64,000 nt of DNA from Arminella tubonensis (lineage in GTDB: Bacteria; Pseudomonadota; Alphaproteobacteria; Rhizobiales; Rhizobiaceae): NCBI RefSeq assembly GCF_003240585.1, contig NZ_PCDP01000069.1:1-64000 (forward strand), read 5' to 3'. A model generated the notes under the pieces. It was not told the DNA's origin, searched no databases, and saw only the letters and a list, made by a program, of their open reading frames with translations. The position numbers and the translations under genes are program-made. The first letter of the stretch is position 1; every line of letters starts with the position of its first letter. Below are positions 53,185 to 62,073 of this stretch, piece after piece.

Positions 53185-54078
53185 ATGTTCAAAAAGATTT
53201 CTCCACCGGTTCTGCTGCTTCTGCCGGCGATCGTCGTCCTTGCGGGGGTGGTGCTTTTTCCGCTGCTGCTGTCATTCTATTCGAGTTTCACGCCCTTTCG
53301 CCTGACCCGGCCGGATACGCTTTTCGTCTTCGTCGGCCTGCGCAACTATATCCGTATCCTCAGCGATCCGATTTTTCTGGCGGCGTTCGTGCGCACCGTG
53401 GTGCTTCTGACAATTGCCCTCAATCTGGAAATGCTGCTCGGCCTCGGCCTGGCGCTGCTGGTCAACAAGGCGACCCACGGCAAGCGCATCCTGCGGACGA
53501 TGATGATGTTTCCGATGATGTTCTCGCCGGTGCTCGTCGGTTTCCAATTCAAGTTCATGTTCAACGACAATGTCGGCGTCATCAACAACGCGCTTCAGTC
53601 GCTTGGGATCACGTCGAACGCCATTCCCTGGTTGATCGATGGTAACCTGGCGCTGTTTTCGATCGTGGTCGCCGAGGTCTGGTCCTCGACCTCCGTGTTT
53701 GCGATTCTCATTCTGGCCGGCCTCTTCGCCATGCCGCAGGAACCCGTCGAGGCCGCGAAGGTCGATGGATGTACGCCCTGGCAGACCTTTCGCTATGTCA
53801 CCTGGCCGTTCCTGATGCCCTTTGCCTTCATCGCCATGACGATCCGCTCGCTCGACGTCGCTCGCGCCTATGACATCGTCAAGATCATGACCGACGGCGG
53901 CCCGGCGCGGCGCACCGAGCTGATCTGGACGCTCGTCGGCCGTACTGCCTACGCCGATGCGCAGATGGGTCTCGCCAATGCCATGGCCTATGTCTCGATC
54001 TTTCTCTCGATCGCCTTCACCGTCTATTTCTTCCGCAAGCTGGCGCTTGCCCGCACCCAGATCGGAGCGGAGTGGTAA
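53185..54078 (+). CDS. Sugar ABC transporter permease 1
   Basis: A 297-residue MalF/UgpA-type membrane protein with six hydrophobic segments, the first at about residues 8-32 (VLLLLPAIVVLAGVVLFPLL). The EAA loop is EPVEAAKVDGCTPWQTFRYV (near 192). ATG 53185 (MFKKISPPV) gives the normal N-terminus; no strong ribosome site is seen. The next permease begins three bases after its stop. Confidence 0.92.
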   Translation: MFKKISPPVLLLLPAIVVLAGVVLFPLLLSFYSSFTPFRLTRPDTLFVFVGLRNYIRILSDPIFLAAFVRTVVLLTIALNLEMLLGLGLALLVNKATHGKRILRTMMMFPMMFSPVLVGFQFKFMFNDNVGVINNALQSLGITSNAIPWLIDGNLALFSIVVAEVWSSTSVFAILILAGLFAMPQEPVEAAKVDGCTPWQTFRYVTWPFLMPFAFIAMTIRSLDVARAYDIVKIMTDGGPARRTELIWTLVGRTAYADAQMGLANAMAYVSIFLSIAFTVYFFRKLALARTQIGAEW

Positions 54079-54080
54079 TC

Positions 54081-54947
54081 ATGGATCGCAACGCTGAACA
54101 ACGTATTCGCCGTCGCCTCTGGAACGTCGCCTATCTCATCGGCCTGTTTCTGGCGATGCTCATCATCTGCCTGCCGGGGATCTGGATCGTCCTCAGTTCG
54201 CTGCGCCCGACGGTCGAGATCATGGCAAAGCCGCCGGTCTGGATTCCGCGCGAACTCTCCTTCGATGCCTACCGCGCCATGTTTGGCGGCCTCGGGCAGG
54301 GCGGTATCCCGGTCTGGGAGTATTTCCGCAACTCGTTGATCGTCTCGATCACCTCGACGGCGATTGCCCTGATCATCGGCATGTCCGGTGGCTACGCCTT
54401 TGCGCGCTTCCGGTTTCGCGCCAAGTCGGGTGTGTTCCTCGGCCTCATGCTGACGCGGTCGGTTCCGGGCGTTGCTTTGTCGCTGCCGCTTTTCATGGTC
54501 TATTCCCGGCTCGGGATCATCGATACGCATTTCGGTCTGATCGTCACCTATGTCGCGCTGAACGTGCCCTTTACCATCTGGCTGATCGACGGCTTCTTCC
54601 GACAGGTGCCGAAGGATCTCGCCGAGGCGGCGCAGATCGACGGGTGCACGCGCTGGCAGGCCTTCTGGCAGGTCGAGTTTCCGCTTGCAGGTCCCGGCAT
54701 CGCATCTGCCGGCATCTTCGCCTTCCTCACCTGTTGGAACGAATACGCGCTCGCCTCGCAATTGACCCGCTCGGTCAGCTCGAAGACGTTGCCGGTCGGG
54801 CTGCTCGACTATACGTCGGAATTCACCATCGATTGGCGCGGCATGTGCGCGCTTGCGGTTGTGATGATCATTCCGGCGCTCGCTCTAACTTTCATCATTC
54901 AGAAGCATCTCGTGTCCGGTCTGACATTCGGCGCGGTCAAAGGTTGA
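54081..54947 (+). CDS. Sugar ABC transporter permease 2
   Basis: A 288-residue MalG/UgpE-type permease with six hydrophobic segments and the EAA loop DLAEAAQIDGCTRWQAFWQV (near 180). It pairs with permease 1. ATG 54081 has GGAG upstream within the end of the previous gene; a GTG at 54072 overlaps that gene. Confidence 0.92.
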   Translation: MDRNAEQRIRRRLWNVAYLIGLFLAMLIICLPGIWIVLSSLRPTVEIMAKPPVWIPRELSFDAYRAMFGGLGQGGIPVWEYFRNSLIVSITSTAIALIIGMSGGYAFARFRFRAKSGVFLGLMLTRSVPGVALSLPLFMVYSRLGIIDTHFGLIVTYVALNVPFTIWLIDGFFRQVPKDLAEAAQIDGCTRWQAFWQVEFPLAGPGIASAGIFAFLTCWNEYALASQLTRSVSSKTLPVGLLDYTSEFTIDWRGMCALAVVMIIPALALTFIIQKHLVSGLTFGAVKG

Positions 54948-54952
54948 ACTCG

Positions 54953-56062
54953 ATGGCTCAGGTCTCACTCAAGAAACTCGTCAAGCGCTATGGTGCGCTT
55001 GAAATCGTCCACGGGATCGAACTCGACATCAAGGACAAGGAATTCATCGCGCTGGTCGGTCCGTCCGGCTGCGGCAAGTCGACGACGCTACGCATGATCG
55101 CCGGCCTCGAAGACATCTCCGGCGGCACGATCGAGATCGGCGGCATTGTCGTCAACGACCTGCCTCCGCGTGATCGCAACATCTCGATGGTGTTCCAATC
55201 CTACGCGCTCTATCCGCATATGACGGTTCGCGAGAACATGGGCTTCTCGCTCAAGATCGCCAAGGTCGCGCAACCCGAGATCGACCAACGCGTCAACGAG
55301 GCAGCGGCAATTCTCGGGCTCGACACACTGATGGACCGGCGTCCGGCCCAGCTTTCCGGCGGCCAGCGCCAGCGCGTCGCCATGGGCCGCGCCATCGTCC
55401 GCAAGCCGGAGGTGTTCCTGTTCGACGAGCCGCTGTCGAACCTCGACGCCAAGCTGCGTACGCAGATGCGCACCGAAATCAAGAAGCTGCATGCCAAGGT
55501 GCAATCGACTGTCGTCTATGTCACCCACGACCAAGTCGAGGCGATGACGCTTGCCGACAGGATCGTCATCATGCGCGACGGTTATATCGAGCAGGTCGGG
55601 ACGCCTGACGAAGTGTTCAAACGTCCGGCAACGCGCTTCGTTGCCGGTTTCATCGGCTCGCCGCCGATGAATATGGAAGAAGCGACGGTGACCGCAGGCT
55701 CGGTCGTCTTCAGAAACGGTGATAAGATTCCGGTTCCCGAGCAGTTCAAGGATCGGGTCAAGGACGGCGACAAGGTGGTCTTCGGCCTGCGCCCCGACGA
55801 CATTTTTCCGACGGGACACGGACTTTCGTCGGGTTCGGACAGTGCCGTCCATGAGGTGACCCTGCCGGTCTCGATCACCGAGCCGCTTGGCAACGAGACG
55901 CTGGTCTTCGTGGAATTCGCCGGTCGCGAATGGGTGTCGCGCATGCTCAACCCGCACGCGCTGAAGAGCGGAGAAATGCTGAAGATGAGCTTCGACCTGT
56001 CGCAGGCGCATCTCTTTTCCGGTGAGACGGGCAGGACACTTGCGGCGACGTCGGCAATCTGA
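54953..56062 (+). CDS. Sugar ABC transporter ATP-binding protein
   Basis: A 369-residue MalK/UgpC-type ATPase: Walker A GPSGCGKSTTLRM, Q-loop VFQSYALYPHM, signature LSGGQRQRVAMGRAI, Walker B VFLFDEPLSNLDA, H-loop VYVTHDQVEAM, then a TOBE-type regulatory domain (VVFGLRPDDIFPTG). Start ATG at 54953 is five bases after the permease stop. A 13-base gap leads to the enolase-superfamily gene with a strong GAGGAGGGAG site. Confidence 0.95.
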   Translation: MAQVSLKKLVKRYGALEIVHGIELDIKDKEFIALVGPSGCGKSTTLRMIAGLEDISGGTIEIGGIVVNDLPPRDRNISMVFQSYALYPHMTVRENMGFSLKIAKVAQPEIDQRVNEAAAILGLDTLMDRRPAQLSGGQRQRVAMGRAIVRKPEVFLFDEPLSNLDAKLRTQMRTEIKKLHAKVQSTVVYVTHDQVEAMTLADRIVIMRDGYIEQVGTPDEVFKRPATRFVAGFIGSPPMNMEEATVTAGSVVFRNGDKIPVPEQFKDRVKDGDKVVFGLRPDDIFPTGHGLSSGSDSAVHEVTLPVSITEPLGNETLVFVEFAGREWVSRMLNPHALKSGEMLKMSFDLSQAHLFSGETGRTLAATSAI

Positions 56063-56075
56063 GGAGGGAGCGAAC

Positions 56076-57188
56076 ATGGCTCGCATCGAAAGAATTGAAC
56101 TTCGGATGGTCGACCTGCCGCCGAAGGTGAAGCGGACGGATGCCATTCAGAGCTTCGTCAGCCAGGAAACGCCGATCGTCACCATCACCGATTCCGATGG
56201 CGCGGTCGGCACCGGCTATAGCTATACCATCGGCACCGGCGGCTCCTCGGTCATGCGGCTGCTGTCCGACCATCTCGTGCCGCTGTTGATCGGGCAGGAT
56301 GCCGATTGCATCGAGGCCATCTGGCACAAAATGGAGTTTGCCACCCACGCGACGACGATCGGCGCGATTACCGCACTGGCGCTTGCCGCGGTCGATACGG
56401 CGCTGTGGGACCTTCGCGCGAAGAAGCAGAAGCTGCCGCTCTGGAAGCTTGCAGGGGGCGCCAAGGACAGCTGCCCGCTCTATACGACCGAAGGCGGCTG
56501 GCTGCATATCGAGAAGGAAGCTTTGGTCGAGGATGCTCTGCAGGCGAAAGCCAAGGGCTTTTCCGGCTCGAAGGTGAAGATCGGCAAGCCGCATGGCTCG
56601 GAAGACTATGCCCGTCTGTCGGCCGTTCGCGCCGCACTTGGCGACGGCTTCGAGATCATGACCGACTGCAACCAGGGTTTCACCGTCGACGAGGCGATCC
56701 GCCGGGCTTCCCGGTTGAAGGAACTCGACCTCGCCTGGATCGAGGAACCGCTGCCCGCCGACGATCTCGACGGTCACATCCGCCTGACGCGCTCGACGCC
56801 GACACCGATCGCGGTTGGGGAATCGATGTATTCTATCCGGCATTTCCGCGAATATATGCAGAAGGGCGCCTGCTCGATCGTGCAGGTCGACGTCGCCCGC
56901 ATCGGCGGCATCACGCCTTGGCTGAAGGTCGCGCATGCGGCGGAAGCATTCGATATTCCAGTCTGCCCGCATTTCCTGATGGAGCTGCATGTCAGCCTTG
57001 TCTGCGCCGTTCCGAATGGCAAATATGTCGAATATATCCCGCAGCTCGACGACCTGACGACCAAGGGAATGGAAATCCGAGACGGGCGAGCCTTGGCTCC
57101 GTCGGAACCGGGGATCGGCATCGCCTGGGACTGGGAAGCGGTGAAGGCGCGGTCCGTTGCCGAGTTCACGACTGAGTTCCACGGTTAA
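56076..57188 (+). CDS. Enolase-superfamily acid-sugar dehydratase (mandelate racemase subgroup)
   Basis: A 370-residue two-domain enzyme. Capping domain to about 125, then a TIM barrel with K-x-K in GSKVKIGKPHG (near 164-166), metal ligands in MTDCNQGFTVD (Asp near 195), AWIEEPLPADD (Glu near 221) and IAVGESMYS (Glu near 247), and a barrel-end His in VCPHFLMELHVSL (near 297), the place of His297 in mandelate racemase. The Lys and His pair favours dehydration of a sugar acid after proton abstraction. Members include fuconate, rhamnonate and galactarate dehydratases; which acid is used here cannot be read from the sequence. Confidence 0.88.
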   Translation: MARIERIELRMVDLPPKVKRTDAIQSFVSQETPIVTITDSDGAVGTGYSYTIGTGGSSVMRLLSDHLVPLLIGQDADCIEAIWHKMEFATHATTIGAITALALAAVDTALWDLRAKKQKLPLWKLAGGAKDSCPLYTTEGGWLHIEKEALVEDALQAKAKGFSGSKVKIGKPHGSEDYARLSAVRAALGDGFEIMTDCNQGFTVDEAIRRASRLKELDLAWIEEPLPADDLDGHIRLTRSTPTPIAVGESMYSIRHFREYMQKGACSIVQVDVARIGGITPWLKVAHAAEAFDIPVCPHFLMELHVSLVCAVPNGKYVEYIPQLDDLTTKGMEIRDGRALAPSEPGIGIAWDWEAVKARSVAEFTTEFHG

Positions 57189-57199
57189 GGAGAGTTGCC

Positions 57200-57529
57200 A
57201 TGCAACGAATGGGAATGGTGATCGGTCTCGAGCCCTCGAAGGTTACCGAGTACAAGGAGTTGCATGCGGCCGTATGGCCGGAAATCCTTGAGCTGATCTC
57301 GTCGTGCAACATCACCAATTATTCGATTTTTCTCAAGGAGCCGGAGAACCTTCTGTTCGGGTATTGGGAATATGTGGGCACCGACTTCGATGCCGACATG
57401 GCGAAGATGGCGGCAAGCCCGAAAAACCAGGAATGGTGGTCGGTCTGCATTCCCTGCCAGAAACCGTTCGAGACCCGGAAAGAGGGCGAGTGGTGGGCGA
57501 TGATGGGGGAGGTCTTTCATCTTGACTAG
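57200..57529 (+). CDS. L-rhamnose mutarotase-family protein
   Basis: A 109-residue dimeric alpha/beta-barrel protein of the RhaM/FUCM (DUF718) family, which converts sugar anomers. Seen: YKELHAAVWPEILELISSCN (His near 22), NYSIFLKEPENLLFGYWEYV and NQEWWSVCIPCQKPF. In E. coli RhaM works on L-rhamnose; relatives act on L-fucose. Eleven bases after the dehydratase gene with GGAGAG upstream. It supplies the right anomer of the imported sugar for the dehydrogenase. Confidence 0.9.
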   Translation: MQRMGMVIGLEPSKVTEYKELHAAVWPEILELISSCNITNYSIFLKEPENLLFGYWEYVGTDFDADMAKMAASPKNQEWWSVCIPCQKPFETRKEGEWWAMMGEVFHLD

Positions 57530-57543
57530 GTGGCCGGGGTTCT

Positions 57544-57661
57544 ACCTCCCCCTTGATGGGGGAGGTCGCGCGGAACGCGCGGGTGGGGGTGATCCTTGGG
57601 TGTCTGTGGCGGTCACCCCACCCCGGAGCTTCGCTCCGACCCTCCCCCTCAAGGGGAGGGT
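57544..57661. repeat. Rhizobial palindromic intergenic repeat inside the operon
   Basis: A 118-bp unit of nested hairpins: ACCTCCCCC/GGGGGAGGT (57544-57566), CGCGC/GCGCG (57567-57581), an outer pair GGGTGGGGGTGATC against GGTCACCCCACCCC, GGAGC/GCTCC, and ACCCTCCCC/GGGGAGGGT (57639-57661). Such GC-rich palindromic units are dispersed in rhizobial genomes. It sits between the mutarotase and Gfo/Idh genes, and its last bases form the only ribosome site of the latter. Confidence 0.8.
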
Positions 57662-57667
57662 GGTGCT

Positions 57668-58741
57668 ATGACCTTTGATCCCTCGACCCTCCGCCAATGG
57701 TGGGCCAAACCCGTTCAGCCGCGTCCAATCGTCATTTTCGGTGCCGGCAGTATCGTCGGCGACGCACATCTGCCGGCCTACAGGAAAGCCGGGTTCCCTG
57801 TGGCGGGACTGTTCGATCCGAACCGCGAAAAGGCCGAGGCACTGGCAAGCCAGTGGGGCATCCGCGCTTTTGCGACGCGGCAGCAGGCGCTGGCTGTCGA
57901 AGGCGCGATCTTCGATCTGGCGACGCCGCCTGCCGCACATGCGAGGCTGCTGAGCGTTATGCCGCGCGGGTCGTTTGCACTTATCCAGAAGCCGTTGGGC
58001 GGCGACCTCGTGCAGGCGACCGAGATATTGAAGGTCTGCCGCGAACGGGACATCCAGGCGGCGGTCAATTTCCAGCTCCGTTTCGCCCCGATGATGTTGG
58101 CGCTCTACGACGCGGTTAGGAGTGGCTATCTCGGCGAGATCGTCGACTTCGATGCCCTGCTGGCGCTGGCGACGCCATGGGGACTATGGCCCTTCCTCAA
58201 AGGGCTGCCGCGTATCGAGATCGCCATGCATTCGATCCACTATTTCGATTTCATTCGCGGGCTGCTCGGAAATCCCCTTGGCGTGCATGCGAAGACGATT
58301 GGCCATCCGAACCACGACGTGGCGCAGACCAGGACGGCGGCGATTCTCGATTACGGCGACAAGGTACGGTGCGTGCTGTCGGTGAACCATGACCATGATT
58401 TCGGTCGCAAGTTCCAGGCCTGCGAATTTCGTATCTGCGGGACCGAGGGTGCCGCCTATATCAAGCTCGGCGTCAATCTCGATTATCCCCGCGGCGAGCC
58501 GGACGAACTGTGGATCCGTCCCGCCGGTGGCGACCAATGGGTCGAGGTGAAGCTCGAGGGTGCGTGGTTTCCCGATGCCTTCGTCAATCGCATGGCCAAT
58601 CTGCAGCGTTTTGCTTCGGGCGAAGACAAGGTGCTCCTCGGCTCCGTCGAGGACGCCTGGCAAACCATGGCACTCGTCGAGGCCGCCTATCAATCGAGTG
58701 CGCAGCCGGCAACGCCGATCGCCGCTCTTCCGAAAGCCTGA
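57668..58741 (+). CDS. Gfo/Idh/MocA-family NAD(P)-dependent sugar dehydrogenase
   Basis: A 357-residue oxidoreductase. Rossmann motif IVIFGAGSIVGDAHLPAY (near 19), catalytic dyad region ALIQKPLGGDL (the E-K-P motif is Q-K-P here, near 108) and a C-terminal beta domain with HSIHYFDFIRGLLG. Some Gfo/Idh proteins oxidise aldoses to lactones, which fits a route with a lactonase and a dehydratase. Loss of Glu in EKP is seen in some members; the Lys is the key residue. ATG 57668; the ribosome site GGGGAGGG comes from the adjacent repeat. Confidence 0.87.
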   Translation: MTFDPSTLRQWWAKPVQPRPIVIFGAGSIVGDAHLPAYRKAGFPVAGLFDPNREKAEALASQWGIRAFATRQQALAVEGAIFDLATPPAAHARLLSVMPRGSFALIQKPLGGDLVQATEILKVCRERDIQAAVNFQLRFAPMMLALYDAVRSGYLGEIVDFDALLALATPWGLWPFLKGLPRIEIAMHSIHYFDFIRGLLGNPLGVHAKTIGHPNHDVAQTRTAAILDYGDKVRCVLSVNHDHDFGRKFQACEFRICGTEGAAYIKLGVNLDYPRGEPDELWIRPAGGDQWVEVKLEGAWFPDAFVNRMANLQRFASGEDKVLLGSVEDAWQTMALVEAAYQSSAQPATPIAALPKA

Positions 58742-58744
58742 GGC

Positions 58745-59203
58745 ATGTCAGAACAGACGATCTATTTCGAGGACTACGCGCTGAATGCGGTGCGGCTGAC
58801 CAATGGCCGGACGATCACCGAGACCGATTTCGTCGTCCACGCTGGGCATACTGGCGATTTCTTTCCGCATCATATGGATGCGGAGTTTGCCAAGACGCTG
58901 CCGGGCGGCCAGCGCATTGCGCACGGGACGATGATTTTTGCAATCGGCGTCGGACTGACAGCATCGCTGATCAATCCGGTTGCCTTTTCCTACGGTTATG
59001 ATCGGCTCCGGTTCATTCGCCCGGTTCATATCGGTGACACTATCCGGACGCGCGTGACCATCGCCGCCAAGGAAGACGATCCGAAGCGGCCCGGTTCCGG
59101 CCGTGTCGTGGAGCGTTGCGAAGTTCTCAACCAGCGCGACGAAGTGGTGCTGGCGGCGGACCATATCCTGCTCGTCGAACGCAAGTCGACCAAGGCGAAT
59201 TGA
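58745..59203 (+). CDS. MaoC-like hydratase/dehydratase 2
   Basis: A 152-residue hot-dog-fold protein. The active-site strand THTGDFFPHHMDAEFAK-type pattern (GDFFPHHMDAEFAKTLPGG near 38) has the Asp and His of R-hydratases, and RIAHGTMIFAIGVGLTASL follows. Typical MaoC length, and a clearer active site than the paralogue at 49243. Three bases after the Gfo/Idh stop, so translationally coupled. A CoA-bound substrate would be expected but no acyl-CoA synthetase is seen in the operon. Confidence 0.88.
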   Translation: MSEQTIYFEDYALNAVRLTNGRTITETDFVVHAGHTGDFFPHHMDAEFAKTLPGGQRIAHGTMIFAIGVGLTASLINPVAFSYGYDRLRFIRPVHIGDTIRTRVTIAAKEDDPKRPGSGRVVERCEVLNQRDEVVLAADHILLVERKSTKAN

Positions 59204-59213
59204 GAGAAGACCG

Positions 59214-60344
59214 ATGGTGAAGCTCAAAGGAATGACCTGGTCGCATCCGCGCGGCTACGACCCGATGGTGGCCTGCTCGGCGATCTGGCAGGAGAAGACA
59301 GGCGTCGAAATCGCCTGGGAAAAGCGTTCGTTGCAGGATTTCGAATCCTTCCCGGTCGATGAGCTTGCGGCCGCCTATGACCTGATTGTCATCGACCATC
59401 CGCATGTGGGACAGATTACTCGCGAGAATTGCCTGTTGCCGCTCGATAATCCGGAGTTCGGCTCCGAGTTGGCAGAGATTGCCGCCGGCACCGTCGGTCG
59501 GTCGTATCCGAGCTACAACTGGCAAGGCCGGCAGTGGGCTTTTCCGATCGATGCGGCGACACAGGTGCAGGCTTACCGCCCGGACCGAATAGGCGGCCCG
59601 GTCACCGACCTGGAGGAAATCGTTTCGCTTGCGGCTAGCGGCAAGGCGATCCTTCCGATGCGTCCGCCGCATTCGTTGATGACCTTCTATACGCTTTGCG
59701 CCCATCTCGGCTTTCCCTGCAATGTCGAGGGGCCGGAATTGATTGGCATAGCAGACGGGGCGGCGGTGCTGGATTGGATGGCGCGGTTGATCGGCCACAT
59801 GGATGCCTCCTGCGACGCCATGGATCCGATCGCGGTGCTTGATCAGATGGGCGAGGTTGATTGCCGCTATCATGTCTCGCCGTTCATCTACGGCTATGTC
59901 AGCTATTCCGTTGCGGGCTTCCGCCCAGTGCGCGTCGCCTTCGCCGATATCCCCGTGATCGCGGGCGGCGCTCCTGATGGCTCAGCGCTCGGGGGAACGG
60001 GCATCGCCGTCTCTGCGAAGACGCGAGCACCGGATGAAGCAAAAGCATTCGCGAGGTGGATAGCCAGCGGCCCGGTTCAGGCCGGACCCTATGCCGGATC
60101 GAATGGCCAGCCGGGCCACTCCGACGCCTGGACCAGCCGCGACGTCAATGCTCGTACGCTCGACTTCTACCGCAGCACGCGCGCCACGCTGGAAGGTGCA
60201 TTCGTGCGCCCACGGCATGACGGCTATATGGCATTCCAGCAGCGGGCCTCCGAACTGATTACCAGTGGACTACGCGAGGGCACTCGTCATACAACTCTGG
60301 TCGATCGGCTGAACCAGCTCTTTGCCGCTTCACTTCAAGCGTGA
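59214..60344 (+). CDS. Solute-binding-protein homologue without signal peptide
   Basis: A 376-residue protein with the family 1 binding-protein fold cues (GMTWSHPRGYDPMVACSAIWQ, AAYDLIVIDHPHVGQI, QWAFPIDAATQVQAYR, LGGTGIAVSAKTRAPDEAKAF), yet its N-terminus MVKLKGMTWSHPRG has neither a hydrophobic core nor a cleavage site. GAGAGAAG precedes ATG 59214. Upstream extension to 59103 overlaps the MaoC gene and does not supply a signal. It is thus predicted to be cytoplasmic, or to have lost export. It could sense or carry a pathway intermediate. Confidence 0.8.
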   Translation: MVKLKGMTWSHPRGYDPMVACSAIWQEKTGVEIAWEKRSLQDFESFPVDELAAAYDLIVIDHPHVGQITRENCLLPLDNPEFGSELAEIAAGTVGRSYPSYNWQGRQWAFPIDAATQVQAYRPDRIGGPVTDLEEIVSLAASGKAILPMRPPHSLMTFYTLCAHLGFPCNVEGPELIGIADGAAVLDWMARLIGHMDASCDAMDPIAVLDQMGEVDCRYHVSPFIYGYVSYSVAGFRPVRVAFADIPVIAGGAPDGSALGGTGIAVSAKTRAPDEAKAFARWIASGPVQAGPYAGSNGQPGHSDAWTSRDVNARTLDFYRSTRATLEGAFVRPRHDGYMAFQQRASELITSGLREGTRHTTLVDRLNQLFAASLQA

Positions 60345-60411
60345 TTGGCGCTTCTCGCCTGATGCGCGGTATTTCGTAACAAGACCCAGAGATAGAGATA
60401 GGGATTTAGAC

Positions 60412-61143
60412 ATGGGACACGGACTGGAAGGCAAGGCTGTCTTGATCACGGCCGCCGGACAAGGGATTGGCCGCGCGACGGCGGAACGCTTCATCTCGCT
60501 CGGCGCGCGCGTCATCGCCACCGACATCAATGAGGCGGCACTTTCCACGCTCGAGGGCGCTGAAACCCATGTCCTCAACGTGCTCGACAGCGACGGCGTC
60601 AAGGCCTTTGGCGAGAAGATCGGGGTCATCGACGTCCTCTTCAACTGCGCCGGCTTCGTCCACAACGGAACAATCCTCGACTGCGAAGAGAAGGATTGGG
60701 ACTTCTCCTTCAACCTTAATGCCAAGGCGATGTACGTGACCTGCAGGACGTTCCTGCCGGGCATGCTGGCAAAGGGCAAGGGCTCGATCGTCAACATGTC
60801 GTCCGTTGCCTCCAGCGTGAAGGGCGTTCCCAACCGTTTTGCCTATTGTGCCTCAAAGGCTGCGGTCATCGGCCTCACAAAGTCGATCGCCGCCGATTTC
60901 GTTGCCAAGGGCATCCGTGCAAATGCGATTTGCCCGGGCACGGTCGACAGCCCGTCGCTGCATGACCGCCTCAGGGCGACCGGCGACTACGACAAGGCGA
61001 TGAAGGATTTCATCGGGCGTCAGCCGATGGGCCGCATCGCCGATCCGAAGGAGGTTGCGGCGCTCGTCACATATCTCGCCGGCGACGAGGCGGGCTTCAC
61101 GACCGGCCAGATCCACGTCATCGACGGCGGCTGGACGGCCTGA
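60412..61143 (+). CDS. SDR-family dehydrogenase, 2-keto-3-deoxy-fuconate-type
   Basis: A 243-residue short-chain dehydrogenase. NAD motif TAAGQGIGRAT (near 14), Asp after beta-2 in IATDINEAAL (NAD preference), NCAGFVHNG, catalytic Ser in VNMSSVASSVKG and Y-x-x-x-K in FAYCASKAAVIG (near 147). It resembles the BDH2/DHRS6-like group that includes 2-keto-3-deoxy-L-fuconate dehydrogenase. ATG 60412 gives the usual start; an upstream ATG at 60322 overlaps the preceding gene. Last gene of the operon, followed by a terminator. Confidence 0.9.
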   Translation: MGHGLEGKAVLITAAGQGIGRATAERFISLGARVIATDINEAALSTLEGAETHVLNVLDSDGVKAFGEKIGVIDVLFNCAGFVHNGTILDCEEKDWDFSFNLNAKAMYVTCRTFLPGMLAKGKGSIVNMSSVASSVKGVPNRFAYCASKAAVIGLTKSIAADFVAKGIRANAICPGTVDSPSLHDRLRATGDYDKAMKDFIGRQPMGRIADPKEVAALVTYLAGDEAGFTTGQIHVIDGGWTA

Positions 61144-61167
61144 GGTCACCAAAGCGCCGCGTACTTC

Positions 61168-61200
61168 AAAAGGCCTCGACCGGTTCGGGGCCTTTCGTTT
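61168..61200 (+). terminator. Rho-independent terminator of the sugar-acid operon
   Basis: AAAAGGCCTCGA/TTCGGGGCCTTT (61168-61179 and 61184-61195, with a G-T pair) and a short loop CCGG, followed by CGTTT. Placed 24 bp after the SDR stop. Confidence 0.85.
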
Positions 61201-61270
61201 GGGCGGCTTCTTGCTCGGCGTACCGTGAAGCGTATATCAAGGTGCTAACCACTGAGATCGGAGCGTCGGC

Positions 61271-61951
61271 ATGCAGCTGGATGAAAAGCAACCACCGGCG
61301 CGTTCCCCGGTGATCAGGCTGTTCTTAAAACATCAGAGCGTCATCCTTGCAGCGGTTGCCAGTTTCGCAGTCTTCATCCTGTTGACGCCGGGCCAGTTCA
61401 CCGCCAGCAACTTTCTCACGAGCTGGAATTGTGGCGCCGTCCTCTATATCGGGCTTACCTGGTATCGGATGCTGAGGTCGAACGTCCACCTTATCCGCAA
61501 GCGCTCCGCCGACCTCGATTTCTCTGAATTCGTCGTGCTTTTCCTGGCGATCGCGGCAGCTCTAGCCAGCATCGGCGGGATCGCTCTCGAGCTCGGCGGC
61601 ATCAAGGACGTCGCGCCGGAGGTTGCCGCTGCGCGTGCCGGGGTAGCTATCATCACCATCCTGATTTCCTGGGTATTCCTGCACACATTATTCACGACCC
61701 ACTACGCGCACCGCTTTTATGCGGACCCCGGCGAGCGGCCGGCCCTTCGCTTCGCGGACAACATCGAAGAGCCTGATTATTGGGACTTTCTCTATTTTTC
61801 CTTCACGATCGGCGTCGCGGCCCAGACGGCTGACGTTGCGATCGCCACGCCGCTGATGCGGCGGCTGGCCTTGTTGCACAGCGTGCTGTCATTCCTCTTC
61901 AACACGACGATATTGGCGCTGGCGATCAATGTCGGCGCAAGCCTGCTTTGA
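61271..61951 (+). CDS. DUF1345 family membrane protein
   Basis: A 226-residue inner-membrane protein with about five transmembrane segments (VILAAVASFAVFILL near 30, FVVLFLAIAAALASIGGIAL, VAIITILISWVFLHTLF, and two C-terminal). FTTHYAHRFYAD and YWDFLYFSFTIGVAAQTADVAI are DUF1345 hallmarks. Function unknown. Monocistronic between two terminators. Confidence 0.9.
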   Translation: MQLDEKQPPARSPVIRLFLKHQSVILAAVASFAVFILLTPGQFTASNFLTSWNCGAVLYIGLTWYRMLRSNVHLIRKRSADLDFSEFVVLFLAIAAALASIGGIALELGGIKDVAPEVAAARAGVAIITILISWVFLHTLFTTHYAHRFYADPGERPALRFADNIEEPDYWDFLYFSFTIGVAAQTADVAIATPLMRRLALLHSVLSFLFNTTILALAINVGASLL

Positions 61952-62073
61952 CGCGAACAGGTCTCGAGCGGAGAGGCCTGTAAACCATCCAGTGGCGGTT
62001 CAGTTCTCTTCTTCGTTCACCTTTAACTTTTAAAGGTTGGTTCACTTTTCGAATGCTGACGCCCTGACGCTCG

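Noticed and set aside
57544..57661. Possible rho-independent terminator or insertion sequence
   Set aside because: No T-tract, no transposase and no target duplication; the nested GC-rich palindromes fit a dispersed rhizobial intergenic repeat instead.
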